From Acidobacteriota bacterium (GTDB taxonomy: Bacteria; Acidobacteriota; Terriglobia; Terriglobales; Acidobacteriaceae): a stretch of DNA of 7,665 nt. The notes under the pieces were generated by a model that worked only from the letters and a program-made list of their open reading frames with translations, was not told where the DNA came from and searched no databases. A program made the translations under genes and the position numbers. The DNA is taken from positions 1 to 7,665 of the forward strand of contig JANXQR010000377.1 in assembly GCA_025353435.1 (NCBI GenBank), read 5' to 3'. Shown piece after piece: positions 1 through 6,512 of this stretch; the first letter of the stretch is position 1, and each line of letters begins with the position of its first letter.

Positions 1-114
1 TGTCGTTGCGGCTGAGGTGGCGAAGAAAGTCTTTTACCGGCATGTCCTCTACTGACGAGGGCCGGCCCTTCTTGTGCTTGGTCTTGTGTCTTTTTGATTC
101 GCGCACCCCGACCC

Positions 115-157
115 ATAGCCCCCCGCTCTCCGTGACAATCCATCAGGGCGGGGCTAT
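115..157. repeat. 8-bp inverted repeat ATAGCCCC / GGGGCTAT
   Basis: ATAGCCCC (115-122) is exactly complementary to GGGGCTAT (150-157), with a 27-base loop. The inner flanks are also C-rich on the left and G-rich on the right, so pairing could continue imperfectly. No T-run follows on either side, so it does not look like a simple terminator. It could be a remnant of a mobile or REP-like element at the edge of the island. Its function is unknown. Confidence 0.35.
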
Positions 158-250
158 ACTCGCGACGGTTTCGGAGAAGGCAAAACGCTTTCTGACACCA
201 TTTTCCTAGAAATAGCTGTCCCCTTTTCTCATACATCTTCTGGAGTGATC

Positions 251-325
251 ATGCGACTGGATTTAGATCAGGCTCATGATTTATTAAAAAAAGCTGTGGA
301 GCGCGACGCGAACAGATGGGGTTAG
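251..325 (+). CDS. Possible 24-codon peptide or truncated gene remnant
   Basis: An ATG five bases after GGAG (242-245) opens a short frame ending in TAG at 323-325. The product starts MRLDLDQAHDLL and continues KKAVERDANRWG. It is charged and predicted helical, like the first helix of a larger protein. I do not recognise it. It ends immediately before the promoter of the first R-M operon, so it could be the beginning of a chromosomal gene cut off when the island inserted, a leader peptide, or chance. The good ribosome binding site is the only positive evidence. Confidence 0.25.
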   Translation: MRLDLDQAHDLLKKAVERDANRWG

Positions 326-363
326 GTCTACTTAGTTGACAGAGAATGACAATAAAGTAGACT
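326..363 (+). promoter_or_regulatory. Promoter of the system 1 operon within an 8-bp inverted repeat
   Basis: TTGACA (336-341), a perfect sigma-70 -35 box, is followed after 16 bases by TAGACT (358-363), four of six matches to TATAAT. The expected start is near 370, giving a leader of about 43 bases before the GTG at 413. The two boxes are framed by an exact 8-bp inverted repeat, GTCTACTT (326-333) and AAGTAGAC (355-362); the right arm covers most of the -10 box. That placement suits a repressor operator. No system 1 protein has an obvious DNA-binding regulator domain, so any repressor would come from elsewhere (for example the C protein or the HTH-methyltransferase downstream) or the repeat may be incidental. 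Confidence 0.5.
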
Positions 364-399
364 TGGCCCTATTTGCGTGCATTTTTCTCATGCAAGATC

Positions 400-467
400 G
401 GAGGAAGGCAAAGTGAGACGCGGGGGAAATTCAAAGAAGAAGGAGGCCAATGAAGTCCGGGTGGTAG
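400..467 (+). promoter_or_regulatory. Two Shine-Dalgarno sites and a 5-codon out-of-frame ORF at the start of the methyltransferase
   Basis: GGAGGAAGG (400-408) sits eight bases before the GTG at 413, in frame with the methyltransferase, and decides my choice of start. A second perfect AGGAGG (441-446) precedes an ATG at 450-452 in another frame, which encodes only MKSGW and stops at 465-467. That stop is 11 bases before the in-frame ATG at 479, a geometry that could allow reinitiation at 479. Whether the mini-ORF is translated cannot be told from sequence. Confidence 0.4.
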
Positions 468-1510
468 GCAAGCGACCGATGGCTTCCGTCGTGGACATTT
501 TTTGCGGGGCAGGAGGGTTGTCGTACGGTTTCCGCCAACGGGGCTTCGAGATCGTTGGCGGCATTGATATCGACGAAGATTGCCGGTATGCGTTCGAATG
601 GAATAATAACGCTCCTTTCATACGGCGCGATATCGCGATGGTGAAATCAGACGAGATCAATGGCCTGTTCACGCCGGGGAGGCCGCGCGTCCTCGTCGGA
701 TGCGCACCGTGCCAGCCGTTCTCGACCTACAACCAGAAGAACGAAGACCCGAAATGGCAACTGCTCCGCCAATTCGGCAATCTCGTCGACAAGGTTCGCC
801 CTGACGTGCTCTCAATGGAAAACGTGCCTCGTCTGCTAGCGTTCAAAGATGGCTCGACCTTCAAACGATTCGTCAAGCAGTTGCGTGATGCCGAATACCA
901 TGTCGTCTGGGACGTGCTTTACGGCCCTGACTTCGGGTTGGCGCAGACACGATCACGGCTGGTACTTCTCGCATCGAAGCTTGGCCCCATCAAGCTGCCT
1001 CGCGCCACGCATAATGGAAAGCATCGCACCGTCCGCGATGAAATCGGCAATCTTCCGCCATTAATCCACGGCGGAGTCGATGACTCTGACGCCCTACACA
1101 GAGCGAGCCGTCTTTCAGAGATCAACGTGCGGAGAATTTCGTCCGCCAAGCCCGGCGGCACGTGGAGAGATTGGGCGTCACGGCTCATCGCCGATTGCCA
1201 CAAGGTGGAGACGGGCAAGGGATACTCCTCTGTCTATGGACGGATGGAGTGGGACGAGCCCTCTCCTACCATCACTACGCAGTTCTTCGGCTTCGGAAAT
1301 GGCCGCTTCGGCCATCCAGAACAGGACCGTGCGCTATCGCTGCGCGAAGGCGCGCTGCTGCAAGGCTTCCCGATAGACTACGAATTTATCGCCCCTGGCG
1401 AGCGCGTTCAATTCAAGAAGGTAGGGCGACTGATCGGGAACGCCGTGCCGGTCAAACTCGCGGCTGCCATCGCGAATTCAGTCAATAAGCACCTTGAGGA
1501 AACTCAATGA
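413..1510 (+). CDS. DNA (cytosine-5-)-methyltransferase, system 1
   Basis: Transfers a methyl group from S-adenosylmethionine to C5 of cytosine in the recognition site, protecting host DNA from the partner nuclease. Numbered from the GTG at 413 (365 residues): motif I DIFCGAGG at 28-35; motif IV PCQPFS with catalytic Cys100; motif VI ENV at 136-138; motif VIII QTRSR around 178-182; a target-recognition region of roughly 100 residues; motif IX near 280-315; motif X GNAVP at 342-346. All key residues are present and the length is normal for the family. The GTG is chosen for its strong GGAGG site; an ATG at 479 (343 residues, starting MASVVDIFCG) is the alternative and lacks a good site. The stop overlaps the next gene's start by ATGA, indicating an operon and coupled translation. 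Target sequence not readable; GTCGAC is a guess from the type of partner protein. Confidence 0.92.
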   Translation: MRRGGNSKKKEANEVRVVGKRPMASVVDIFCGAGGLSYGFRQRGFEIVGGIDIDEDCRYAFEWNNNAPFIRRDIAMVKSDEINGLFTPGRPRVLVGCAPCQPFSTYNQKNEDPKWQLLRQFGNLVDKVRPDVLSMENVPRLLAFKDGSTFKRFVKQLRDAEYHVVWDVLYGPDFGLAQTRSRLVLLASKLGPIKLPRATHNGKHRTVRDEIGNLPPLIHGGVDDSDALHRASRLSEINVRRISSAKPGGTWRDWASRLIADCHKVETGKGYSSVYGRMEWDEPSPTITTQFFGFGNGRFGHPEQDRALSLREGALLQGFPIDYEFIAPGERVQFKKVGRLIGNAVPVKLAAAIANSVNKHLEETQ

Positions 1511-3513
1511 GTCAGCCTCGCGAACTTGTCATGAGCATCGACCTCAATGCCTTGGAGCATTTAGGCATCAATCTCTATAGCAACATTCCTGCAGTCCTAT
1601 CCGAGATCGTCGCTAACGCATGGGATGCAGATGCGCAAAATGTCACCGTAACAGTCGATAAGGCCAAGGAGATGATCACCATTGAAGACGGTGGCACGGG
1701 TATGGACCGTAATGGAGTTATCGACCGATTTCTGAGAGTCGGATTCAAGCGGAGAGAAGTACTGGGCGAAGATACGCCCGGTGGACGAAAACCTATGGGG
1801 CGCAAAGGTATCGGGAAGTTGTCTATTTTTTCCATCGCTCAGATCGCCGAGGTTTATACGATCCAAGGTGGGGAACGCACTGCGTTCAAGATGGATCGGG
1901 ACGTCATTCGTAAAGCGATTTCCGGGAACACGCAAAAGCCCTACAAACCCGAAGAACTCCAAACCTGGCCTTCCGATCTCAAGAAGGGAACACGGATTAT
2001 CCTATCCGGCCTGTCCAAGTCGCTTTCCGGCATGACGGTGGAAGGCCTGAAACGGCGCGTCGCGCGGCGATTCGCAGTGATTGGCTCGAAGCTCAACTTC
2101 ACTGTCACCGTGAACGGCGCGGCGATCGGACCCGAGGACCGCGCATATCACAATGCAATACAGTATCTGTGGACCTATGGTGCGCAAACCGAGTTCGTGA
2201 AATCGTGCAAGTATCTTGAGCGCACCCGCGAAGACCGGCTGCAAGCGATCCAAGCTGAGTTGAAGAAATCAAACATAAGCCTCAGCGGATGGATCGGCAC
2301 GGTCTCAAACCCGAGTCAGTTGAAGGACGAAGAAGGCGACAACCTGAACCGTCTCGCCGTTTTCATGCGCGGAAAGATGGCGCAGGAAGACATCCTTGAT
2401 GAATTCGGCCAAAAAGAAATCTACGCCGACTACATTATCGGTGAGCTGCATTGCGAGCAACTGGACCTTGATGATCACGGCGACATCGCGACCAGCAGTC
2501 GGCAATCGCTGAAGCAGGATGACCCGCGTTTCGAAGCGCTCCGTAAAATCGTCCTTTCCGAGCTTCGACACATCGCAGGGAAGTGGAGCGATTGGCGCCG
2601 TTCCGATGGTGCTAAAACGGCGGCGGCGGTTCCCGCAGTTTCCGCTTGGCTTCAAAATTTGCAGGGCGACACGAAGAAGAAAGCAGAACGCTGGATCGGG
2701 CGACTGAACACCATCCGTTCGCCGGACGAGTCCGACAAGAAAGAGCTGCTCAAAGCCTCCATCCTCGCCTTCGAAAGCTACAGACGCAAAGAGGAACTTG
2801 ATCGCCTCGAAAACATCAAGGACGAGAACCTCGAACAGATTCTCGAGATTTTTCAGAATATAGACGACCTAGAGCTGAGCTACTACGGACAAATCGTCAA
2901 ATTGAGAATCGAGGTCATTCGTACACTGAAGGACAAGCTCAAGGAGGACGACAAGGAGCTCGTACTTCGTGACTATATTTTTGATCACCTCTGGCTTATC
3001 GATTCGGGCTGGGAGCGAACGAAAGGGTCGGAACACGCCGAAACTCTCCTCAAGGAGTTTCTGAAGAAGAATTCGGATGCGTTGAAAGGCGCAGAAAAGA
3101 AGGCGCGAATCGACATCGGATACAGAACTACAGGCGGGAAGCATGTCATCGTCGAGTTGAAGCGAGCGTCGGTTGCAGTGCCGCTCGACGACCTGACCAA
3201 GCAGATCAGGAAATACCGGGACGGTGCGAAGAAAATTCTCGAGAAGACGACATTCAAAGATTGGCCGATTGAGATCATCTGTTTGGTCGGAAAGCCGCCG
3301 CCTGAGTGGGATGATTTGTCAGGTACCGGTCGCAAAGGCGTCATAGAAAGCCTCAAGGCCGTCGATGCGCGTCTCGTCTTCTATGACGAACTGCTCACGA
3401 ACGCGCAGCAAGCTTACGGTGACTACCTTGAAGAGCACGTCAAAGTGGATAAGTTGTGGGCAGTATTCAACGCGATTGACAACTTCGCGCCGCCCGAGAA
3501 GATAGCGAAGTGA
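1507..3513 (+). CDS. GHKL (MutL/MORC-like) ATPase fused to PD-(D/E)XK nuclease; probable restriction enzyme of system 1
   Basis: Likely an ATP-dependent restriction endonuclease of 668 residues. The N-terminal Bergerat-fold ATPase is clear: N-box EIVANAWDAD (33-42, with E33, N37, D40), G1 box EDGGTGMD (60-67), and G2 box GRKGIGKLS (98-106). A transducer-like middle follows, then a charged, probably coiled helical stretch (about 410-480). The C-terminal region has the nuclease motif: Asp536 in RIDIG, then E550-L-K552 in VIVELKRAS, and a helix with Gln566. The architecture fits the MutL/MORC-type ATPases of bacterial R-M systems described by Iyer and colleagues, and I recall the HgiDII/BbrUII restriction enzymes being of this kind. 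GAGG (1496-1499) lies seven bases before the ATG, which overlaps the methyltransferase stop. Domain reading is firm; restriction activity and specificity are inferred. A nicking or signalling role is possible. Confidence 0.87.
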   Translation: MSQPRELVMSIDLNALEHLGINLYSNIPAVLSEIVANAWDADAQNVTVTVDKAKEMITIEDGGTGMDRNGVIDRFLRVGFKRREVLGEDTPGGRKPMGRKGIGKLSIFSIAQIAEVYTIQGGERTAFKMDRDVIRKAISGNTQKPYKPEELQTWPSDLKKGTRIILSGLSKSLSGMTVEGLKRRVARRFAVIGSKLNFTVTVNGAAIGPEDRAYHNAIQYLWTYGAQTEFVKSCKYLERTREDRLQAIQAELKKSNISLSGWIGTVSNPSQLKDEEGDNLNRLAVFMRGKMAQEDILDEFGQKEIYADYIIGELHCEQLDLDDHGDIATSSRQSLKQDDPRFEALRKIVLSELRHIAGKWSDWRRSDGAKTAAAVPAVSAWLQNLQGDTKKKAERWIGRLNTIRSPDESDKKELLKASILAFESYRRKEELDRLENIKDENLEQILEIFQNIDDLELSYYGQIVKLRIEVIRTLKDKLKEDDKELVLRDYIFDHLWLIDSGWERTKGSEHAETLLKEFLKKNSDALKGAEKKARIDIGYRTTGGKHVIVELKRASVAVPLDDLTKQIRKYRDGAKKILEKTTFKDWPIEIICLVGKPPPEWDDLSGTGRKGVIESLKAVDARLVFYDELLTNAQQAYGDYLEEHVKVDKLWAVFNAIDNFAPPEKIAK

Positions 3514-3554
3514 TACGTCAATCGATCCGCTCAGCAGCGTCGGGAAGGGGAAAG

Positions 3555-4055
3555 GTGTCTGGAACCATTCACGCCGCCATGAAGAACAGGTGGCCGACCG
3601 ATCCGATAACTTCAGCCCGCATGAAGCGGGTACGGCAAACATCGACTGCTCCTGAACAAAAAGTTCAGGCTGTGTTCAGAACACTTGGGTTGCGGTTTTC
3701 CACCTCGCTTCGGTCTCTTGATGGAAGACCTGACCTCTGCAGTAAAAAGCATCGGTGGGCTATTTTCGTGCATGGCTGCTTCTGGCATGGCCATGCTAAC
3801 TGTCAATACGCCACGGTACCACGAAGAAATCGTACTGTTTGGTTGGCGAAAATCGAAGGAAACAAGGCTCGAGATCGTCGCGTCACAAATACTTTGCGAA
3901 AAAACGGGTATGCGATTCATGTGATCTGGGAGTGTCAGACGCACGACCCCAACCGACTTCGCCGTCGGCTGGTCGCATTCGTTACAAAACAGGCCCACTG
4001 CACGCTTCACAATTTGAAAGCAATTACCGATTCAAAATCTGGCACCTTGACATAG
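3555..4055 (+). CDS. Very short patch repair (Vsr) mismatch endonuclease
   Basis: Vsr nicks DNA 5' of the T in T:G mismatches produced when 5-methylcytosine deaminates, starting repair back to C:G; vsr genes commonly accompany C5-methyltransferases. Numbered from GTG 3555 (166 residues): an N-terminal helix with Glu34; GRPDL with catalytic Asp60; FVHGCFWHGH with His73 and His78; zinc ligands probably Cys75, His80, Cys83 and Cys127 (in IWEC); then the family's NxxRD element. Spacing between these residues matches E. coli Vsr to within one residue. The frame is open from a GTG at 3510 that overlaps the previous stop as GTGA. GTG 3555 is preferred because GGGAAGGGG (3542-3550) lies just before it; ATG 3579 would also leave a complete domain. 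The stop codon abuts the -35 box of the next gene. It could instead act as an auxiliary restriction nuclease. Confidence 0.9.
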   Translation: MSGTIHAAMKNRWPTDPITSARMKRVRQTSTAPEQKVQAVFRTLGLRFSTSLRSLDGRPDLCSKKHRWAIFVHGCFWHGHANCQYATVPRRNRTVWLAKIEGNKARDRRVTNTLRKNGYAIHVIWECQTHDPNRLRRRLVAFVTKQAHCTLHNLKAITDSKSGTLT

Positions 4056-4113
4056 CGGAGACTTTAAGTATCATGCATGGACAAAGTCTTATCAATTGGT
4101 CGACATAACTGCC
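4047..4113 (+). promoter_or_regulatory. Promoter and candidate operator of the system 2 methyltransferase
   Basis: TTGACA (4047-4052, perfect -35, overlapping the end of vsr) is followed after 16 bases by TATCAT (4069-4074, five of six matches), with an expected start near 4081. The spacer contains ACT-TTA-AGT (4061-4069), an inverted repeat with the 3-3-3 layout of each site in the C-box upstream of the controller gene. GAC-AAA-GTC (4080-4088), at the expected transcription start, has the same layout. TGCATGG (4074-4080) and CCATGCA (4112-4118) form a further 7-bp inverted repeat from the -10 box to the start codon. These are plausible binding sites for the C protein or for the methyltransferase's own HTH. 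Promoter reading is good; operator assignment is inference. Confidence 0.6.
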
Positions 4114-5601
4114 ATGCACGAGAAAATTTTCGATATGCGATCACGAAGGCTGGAGCTTGGACTCCCACAACGCGAGGTTGCACTACGTGCCCGCGTGCGA
4201 GAGACGCAACTCAGAAAGTGGGAGCGTGGGCTTGAGTTGCCGGATTCTGAGTCAGCAAAAAGGCTCGGAAAGGTTCTTAAGATCAGCCCTTCCAAGCTTC
4301 TCAGTGCACAGGAGACCTACGCTGAATTTGCCACCCCTGGTGAGGGATACACAACAGCCGAGGCTGGCAAAGGTGAAGTCACTCGTCGCAAGTCAGCTCC
4401 TCCTAGTGGGACTAAGCGAGTCTTAGACGTTTTTTGTGGAGCCGGTGGTCTTTCATTTGGATTTGAACGGTCGGAAGGGTTCATCACCACATGTGGAATA
4501 GATCTTCTCCCTGACCGCATCGACACGTTTATGGCAAACCATCACTATGCAACTGGTATTGCGGGAGACTTGCGTGCGTATTCTCTCCACGAGATACACA
4601 AACTAACAGGAGATGTTGATGTTGTTGTGGGCGGACCGCCCTGCCAAGGATTCTCATCAATTCGCCCCTTCCGAAATCTGACAGAAGGCGATCCTCGGAA
4701 TTCACTAGTTGAGCATTATGTACTGGTCATCAATCACTTGCGTCCGGAGTGGTTTGTTTTTGAGAACGTTGTTGGAATACTAACCCATGAAAACGGCTCA
4801 CGGCTTTGCGCCGTCCTTGAGGGCTTCCGTAGCGCGGGCTACTCAGTTGAGTGGCGTGTGGTTAACGCGGCTTTGTATGGTGTCGCACAACACCGCGAGC
4901 GTGTTGTAATTGTTGGGAATCGAATGGGGATACCTTTTTCATGGCCAAAGCCTTCTCACCGCGCTGAACATAAAAGCATGGCTGGATCGCGACCGGAAGT
5001 TATTCGAACTGAAGGCCCTCTCTTCTGTACCGAACTCCCTGACGCAGTCACGCTGATGGAGGCAATCGATGATCTACCTCCAATACCTGCTGGTGGGGAA
5101 GCTGCAGGGTATATAGGGCCGACTCGGACTGATTATCAACGAAGACTGCGAGCGGGATCGGAACTCCTCACTTTGCACAAGGCGACTAATCACTCAGCAA
5201 AGATGCTTGAAATAATCCGTCACTCAGGAAGCAACATTTCTGCTCTGCCGCCTGGCATGGTTAAAAGCGGTTTCAGCTCGTGCTACAGCCGACTCAATCC
5301 CGATAAGCCAAGCACAACTTTAACGGTTAATTTCGTACATCCTGCATCAAACCGCTGCATCCACCCATATCAGGATCGTGCTCTTACACCTCGCGAGGGT
5401 GCCCGCATTCAGAGCTTCCCGGACAGTTATCAGTTTCACGGCACAACAGCACAAGTCGTAAAGCAGATTGGGAATGCGGTTCCACCACTTTTGGGTCAAC
5501 GAATCGCTGAGGCTATTATTAGTAGCGAAGAAAAAATGAAAAATGGGCGATCCAAGAAAGCCAGCCAGGCTTGGCAGCCTCTGGTTGAATCTACCTTTTA
5601 G
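4114..5601 (+). CDS. HTH-XRE DNA (cytosine-5-)-methyltransferase, system 2
   Basis: A 495-residue C5-cytosine methyltransferase with an extra N-terminal DNA-binding domain. Residues about 6-62 form an XRE/Cro-type helix-turn-helix (LGLPQREVALRA, then ETQLRKWERG). Catalytic motifs follow: I DVFCGAGG (105-112); IV GGPPCQGFSS with catalytic Cys177; VI ENV (217-219); VIII QHRER (259-263); a long target-recognition region (about 265-385); IX around HPYQDRALTPREGARIQSF; X IGNAVPP (452-458). Methyltransferases with an N-terminal HTH (such as M.SsoII) repress their own promoter, so autoregulation is likely. No start has a good ribosome binding site; ATG 4114 is taken over an in-frame TTG at 4096 and an ATG at 4135. 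Its 3' end overlaps the convergent nuclease gene by 11 bp. The C-terminal tail past motif X is basic. Sequence specificity cannot be read. Confidence 0.93.
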   Translation: MHEKIFDMRSRRLELGLPQREVALRARVRETQLRKWERGLELPDSESAKRLGKVLKISPSKLLSAQETYAEFATPGEGYTTAEAGKGEVTRRKSAPPSGTKRVLDVFCGAGGLSFGFERSEGFITTCGIDLLPDRIDTFMANHHYATGIAGDLRAYSLHEIHKLTGDVDVVVGGPPCQGFSSIRPFRNLTEGDPRNSLVEHYVLVINHLRPEWFVFENVVGILTHENGSRLCAVLEGFRSAGYSVEWRVVNAALYGVAQHRERVVIVGNRMGIPFSWPKPSHRAEHKSMAGSRPEVIRTEGPLFCTELPDAVTLMEAIDDLPPIPAGGEAAGYIGPTRTDYQRRLRAGSELLTLHKATNHSAKMLEIIRHSGSNISALPPGMVKSGFSSCYSRLNPDKPSTTLTVNFVHPASNRCIHPYQDRALTPREGARIQSFPDSYQFHGTTAQVVKQIGNAVPPLLGQRIAEAIISSEEKMKNGRSKKASQAWQPLVESTF

Positions 5602-6244
5602 GTGACCGTGAGAAAAGCGAAGCAATCTTTTTGTATGTACCACCATTTGGAGAAAGTGGACAGCGATCAAGGTCGCAGTACACGATCCCAAGAGCGTTCA
5701 TGCCTTCTGCATTGATTACAGCAGTTTTCCCGCTATCGCCCTCTGTGTTACTGAAATTAAAGTGAGACTTTTTCAGAGAGCCAACGCGAACTTCCCAAAT
5801 CCAGGGCACTTTTCCCCTGTTGCTCTTTCCTCTATGGTGGTTTCCTTCAGCATCACCTAGCACGTATCGAAGAGTTACGTGGGGGCCCGGCTTAATAAGG
5901 TGTCCCTTAGGCTTGTTATTTTCTAGCGCCACTTTTATTTCAATGTTCTTACATCCTGCACCTTGGCCGAGCAAGTCAGGGTATGTATGAGGAGCGTTCG
6001 CCGCAAAACGACCTTCAGAAGCTCTAACAATTCCACCGCGATAAAGGTTTCCGATGATTGCTGAAAGATTTGCCAGTTCGACCAGTTCGGATAAGCGTTC
6101 GCCTCCAGCCTCTATGAGTTTCTCATCAATGGAATCAAGAATCGCATAGACGTAGGTGACTGCCTTTCCGATCATGTCTACGGACAGCCCGCATTCATCG
6201 AGTGAATCCTCGTGGCGAAGATATCTTGTGTTGCAAGATCGCAT
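5591..6244 (-). CDS. Probable type II restriction endonuclease (PD-(D/E)XK), system 2
   Basis: I do not recognise the family by name. The call rests on a motif and on context. Numbered from the ATG at 6244-6242 (217 residues), Pro-Asp at 89-90 (in TYPDLLGQG) is followed by Glu102-Ile-Lys104 in NIEIKVA, a classic PD-(D/E)XK active site with correct strand pattern. Later hydrophobic strands include HVTLRYVLG and WIWEVRVG. Size is typical of a type II enzyme. It lies directly behind the controller gene and faces the methyltransferase, the standard layout of C-regulated R-M systems. The frame extends upstream to a TTG at 6268 whose TTGA overlaps the controller stop, so translation may be coupled there (225 residues). 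ATG 6244 is preferred because a GGAA lies about eight bases upstream. Cut site unknown. Confidence 0.75.
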   Translation of the reverse strand: MRSCNTRYLRHEDSLDECGLSVDMIGKAVTYVYAILDSIDEKLIEAGGERLSELVELANLSAIIGNLYRGGIVRASEGRFAANAPHTYPDLLGQGAGCKNIEIKVALENNKPKGHLIKPGPHVTLRYVLGDAEGNHHRGKSNRGKVPWIWEVRVGSLKKSHFNFSNTEGDSGKTAVINAEGMNALGIVYCDLDRCPLSPNGGTYKKIASLFSRSPKR

Positions 6245-6264
6245 TTTCCGATTCCGTTCGAGCC

Positions 6265-6477
6265 TCAATGCATCACAAAGAAATCACTGGGGCGTATCTG
6301 TAAAGCCCGGGAGAGCTTGAGGATGTTCAGAACTCCAACGTTCCGTTCACCTCGTTCGATGCTACCCACATACGTTCGGTGCAGCCCGGAGCGCTCTGCC
6401 AATGCTTCCTGGGATAGGCCTGACGCTTGCCTAAGCTCTCGAACTCGCTGTCCAAAGCGTTTGAGGTCTCGGTTCAT
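6265..6477 (-). CDS. Controller (C) protein of the restriction system, XRE-type HTH
   Basis: A 70-residue dimeric DNA-binding regulator that is almost entirely one helix-turn-helix domain: RVRELRQASG, then LSQEALAERSGLHRTYVGSI, then ERGERNVGVLNILKLSRAL. The LHRTYVGSIERGERN segment is characteristic of R-M controller proteins such as C.PvuII and C.AhdI. Such proteins bind C-boxes upstream of their own gene, first activating and then repressing the C-R operon, which delays restriction until the host genome is methylated. The matching two-site C-box lies 23 bases upstream of the ATG. The stop overlaps the TTG that begins the nuclease frame. There is no Shine-Dalgarno site, in keeping with a leaderless transcript. 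An isolated XRE repressor is the alternative, but context makes that unlikely. Confidence 0.93.
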   Translation of the reverse strand: MNRDLKRFGQRVRELRQASGLSQEALAERSGLHRTYVGSIERGERNVGVLNILKLSRALQIRPSDFFVMH

Positions 6478-6512
6478 GACTGCAATATCAACAGATGATG
6501 ACGATACGTCTA
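6478..6512 (-). promoter_or_regulatory. Leaderless promoter of the C-R operon
   Basis: On the minus strand, TAGACG (6512-6507) and GATATT (6489-6484) are separated by exactly 17 bases and are weak matches to the -35 and -10 boxes. Six bases separate the -10 from the ATG, so the expected transcription start falls on or next to the A of the start codon (6477). Several known C genes are transcribed without a leader, and here no ribosome binding site is present. The -35 overlaps the gene-proximal C-box site, the expected layout for activation at the distal site and repression at the proximal one. Confidence 0.6.

Larger units (their letters stand above)
1..325. other. Left flank without a convincing gene
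   Basis: No well-supported gene is visible in this stretch. The only longer open frame (6-209, +) has a Cys/Ser/Pro-rich product with no recognisable motif. The stretch holds an inverted repeat (115-157), the phrase AATAGCTGTCCCC (213-225), which resembles short dispersed repeats in many bacterial intergenic regions, and a 24-codon ORF with a good ribosome binding site (251-325). On the minus strand an ATG at 43-41, preceded by GAGG, opens a frame running off the left edge (MPVKDFLRHLSRND), which could be the start of a neighbouring gene. That is too short to judge. Confidence 0.5.

Noticed and set aside
6..209. 67-codon plus-strand frame
   Set aside because: No ribosome binding site, no recognisable motif, odd Cys/Ser/Pro-rich product, and it crosses an inverted repeat.
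2305..2655. Minus-strand frame inside the ATPase gene (and similar opposite-strand frames across 388-4295)
   Set aside because: These are shadows of well-supported genes with all catalytic motifs, and they lack motifs of their own.
4122..4131. 10-bp palindrome GAAAATTTTC just inside the methylase gene as a third operator
   Set aside because: An A/T-run palindrome can easily arise by chance and does not share the C-box form, so I do not call it a site.
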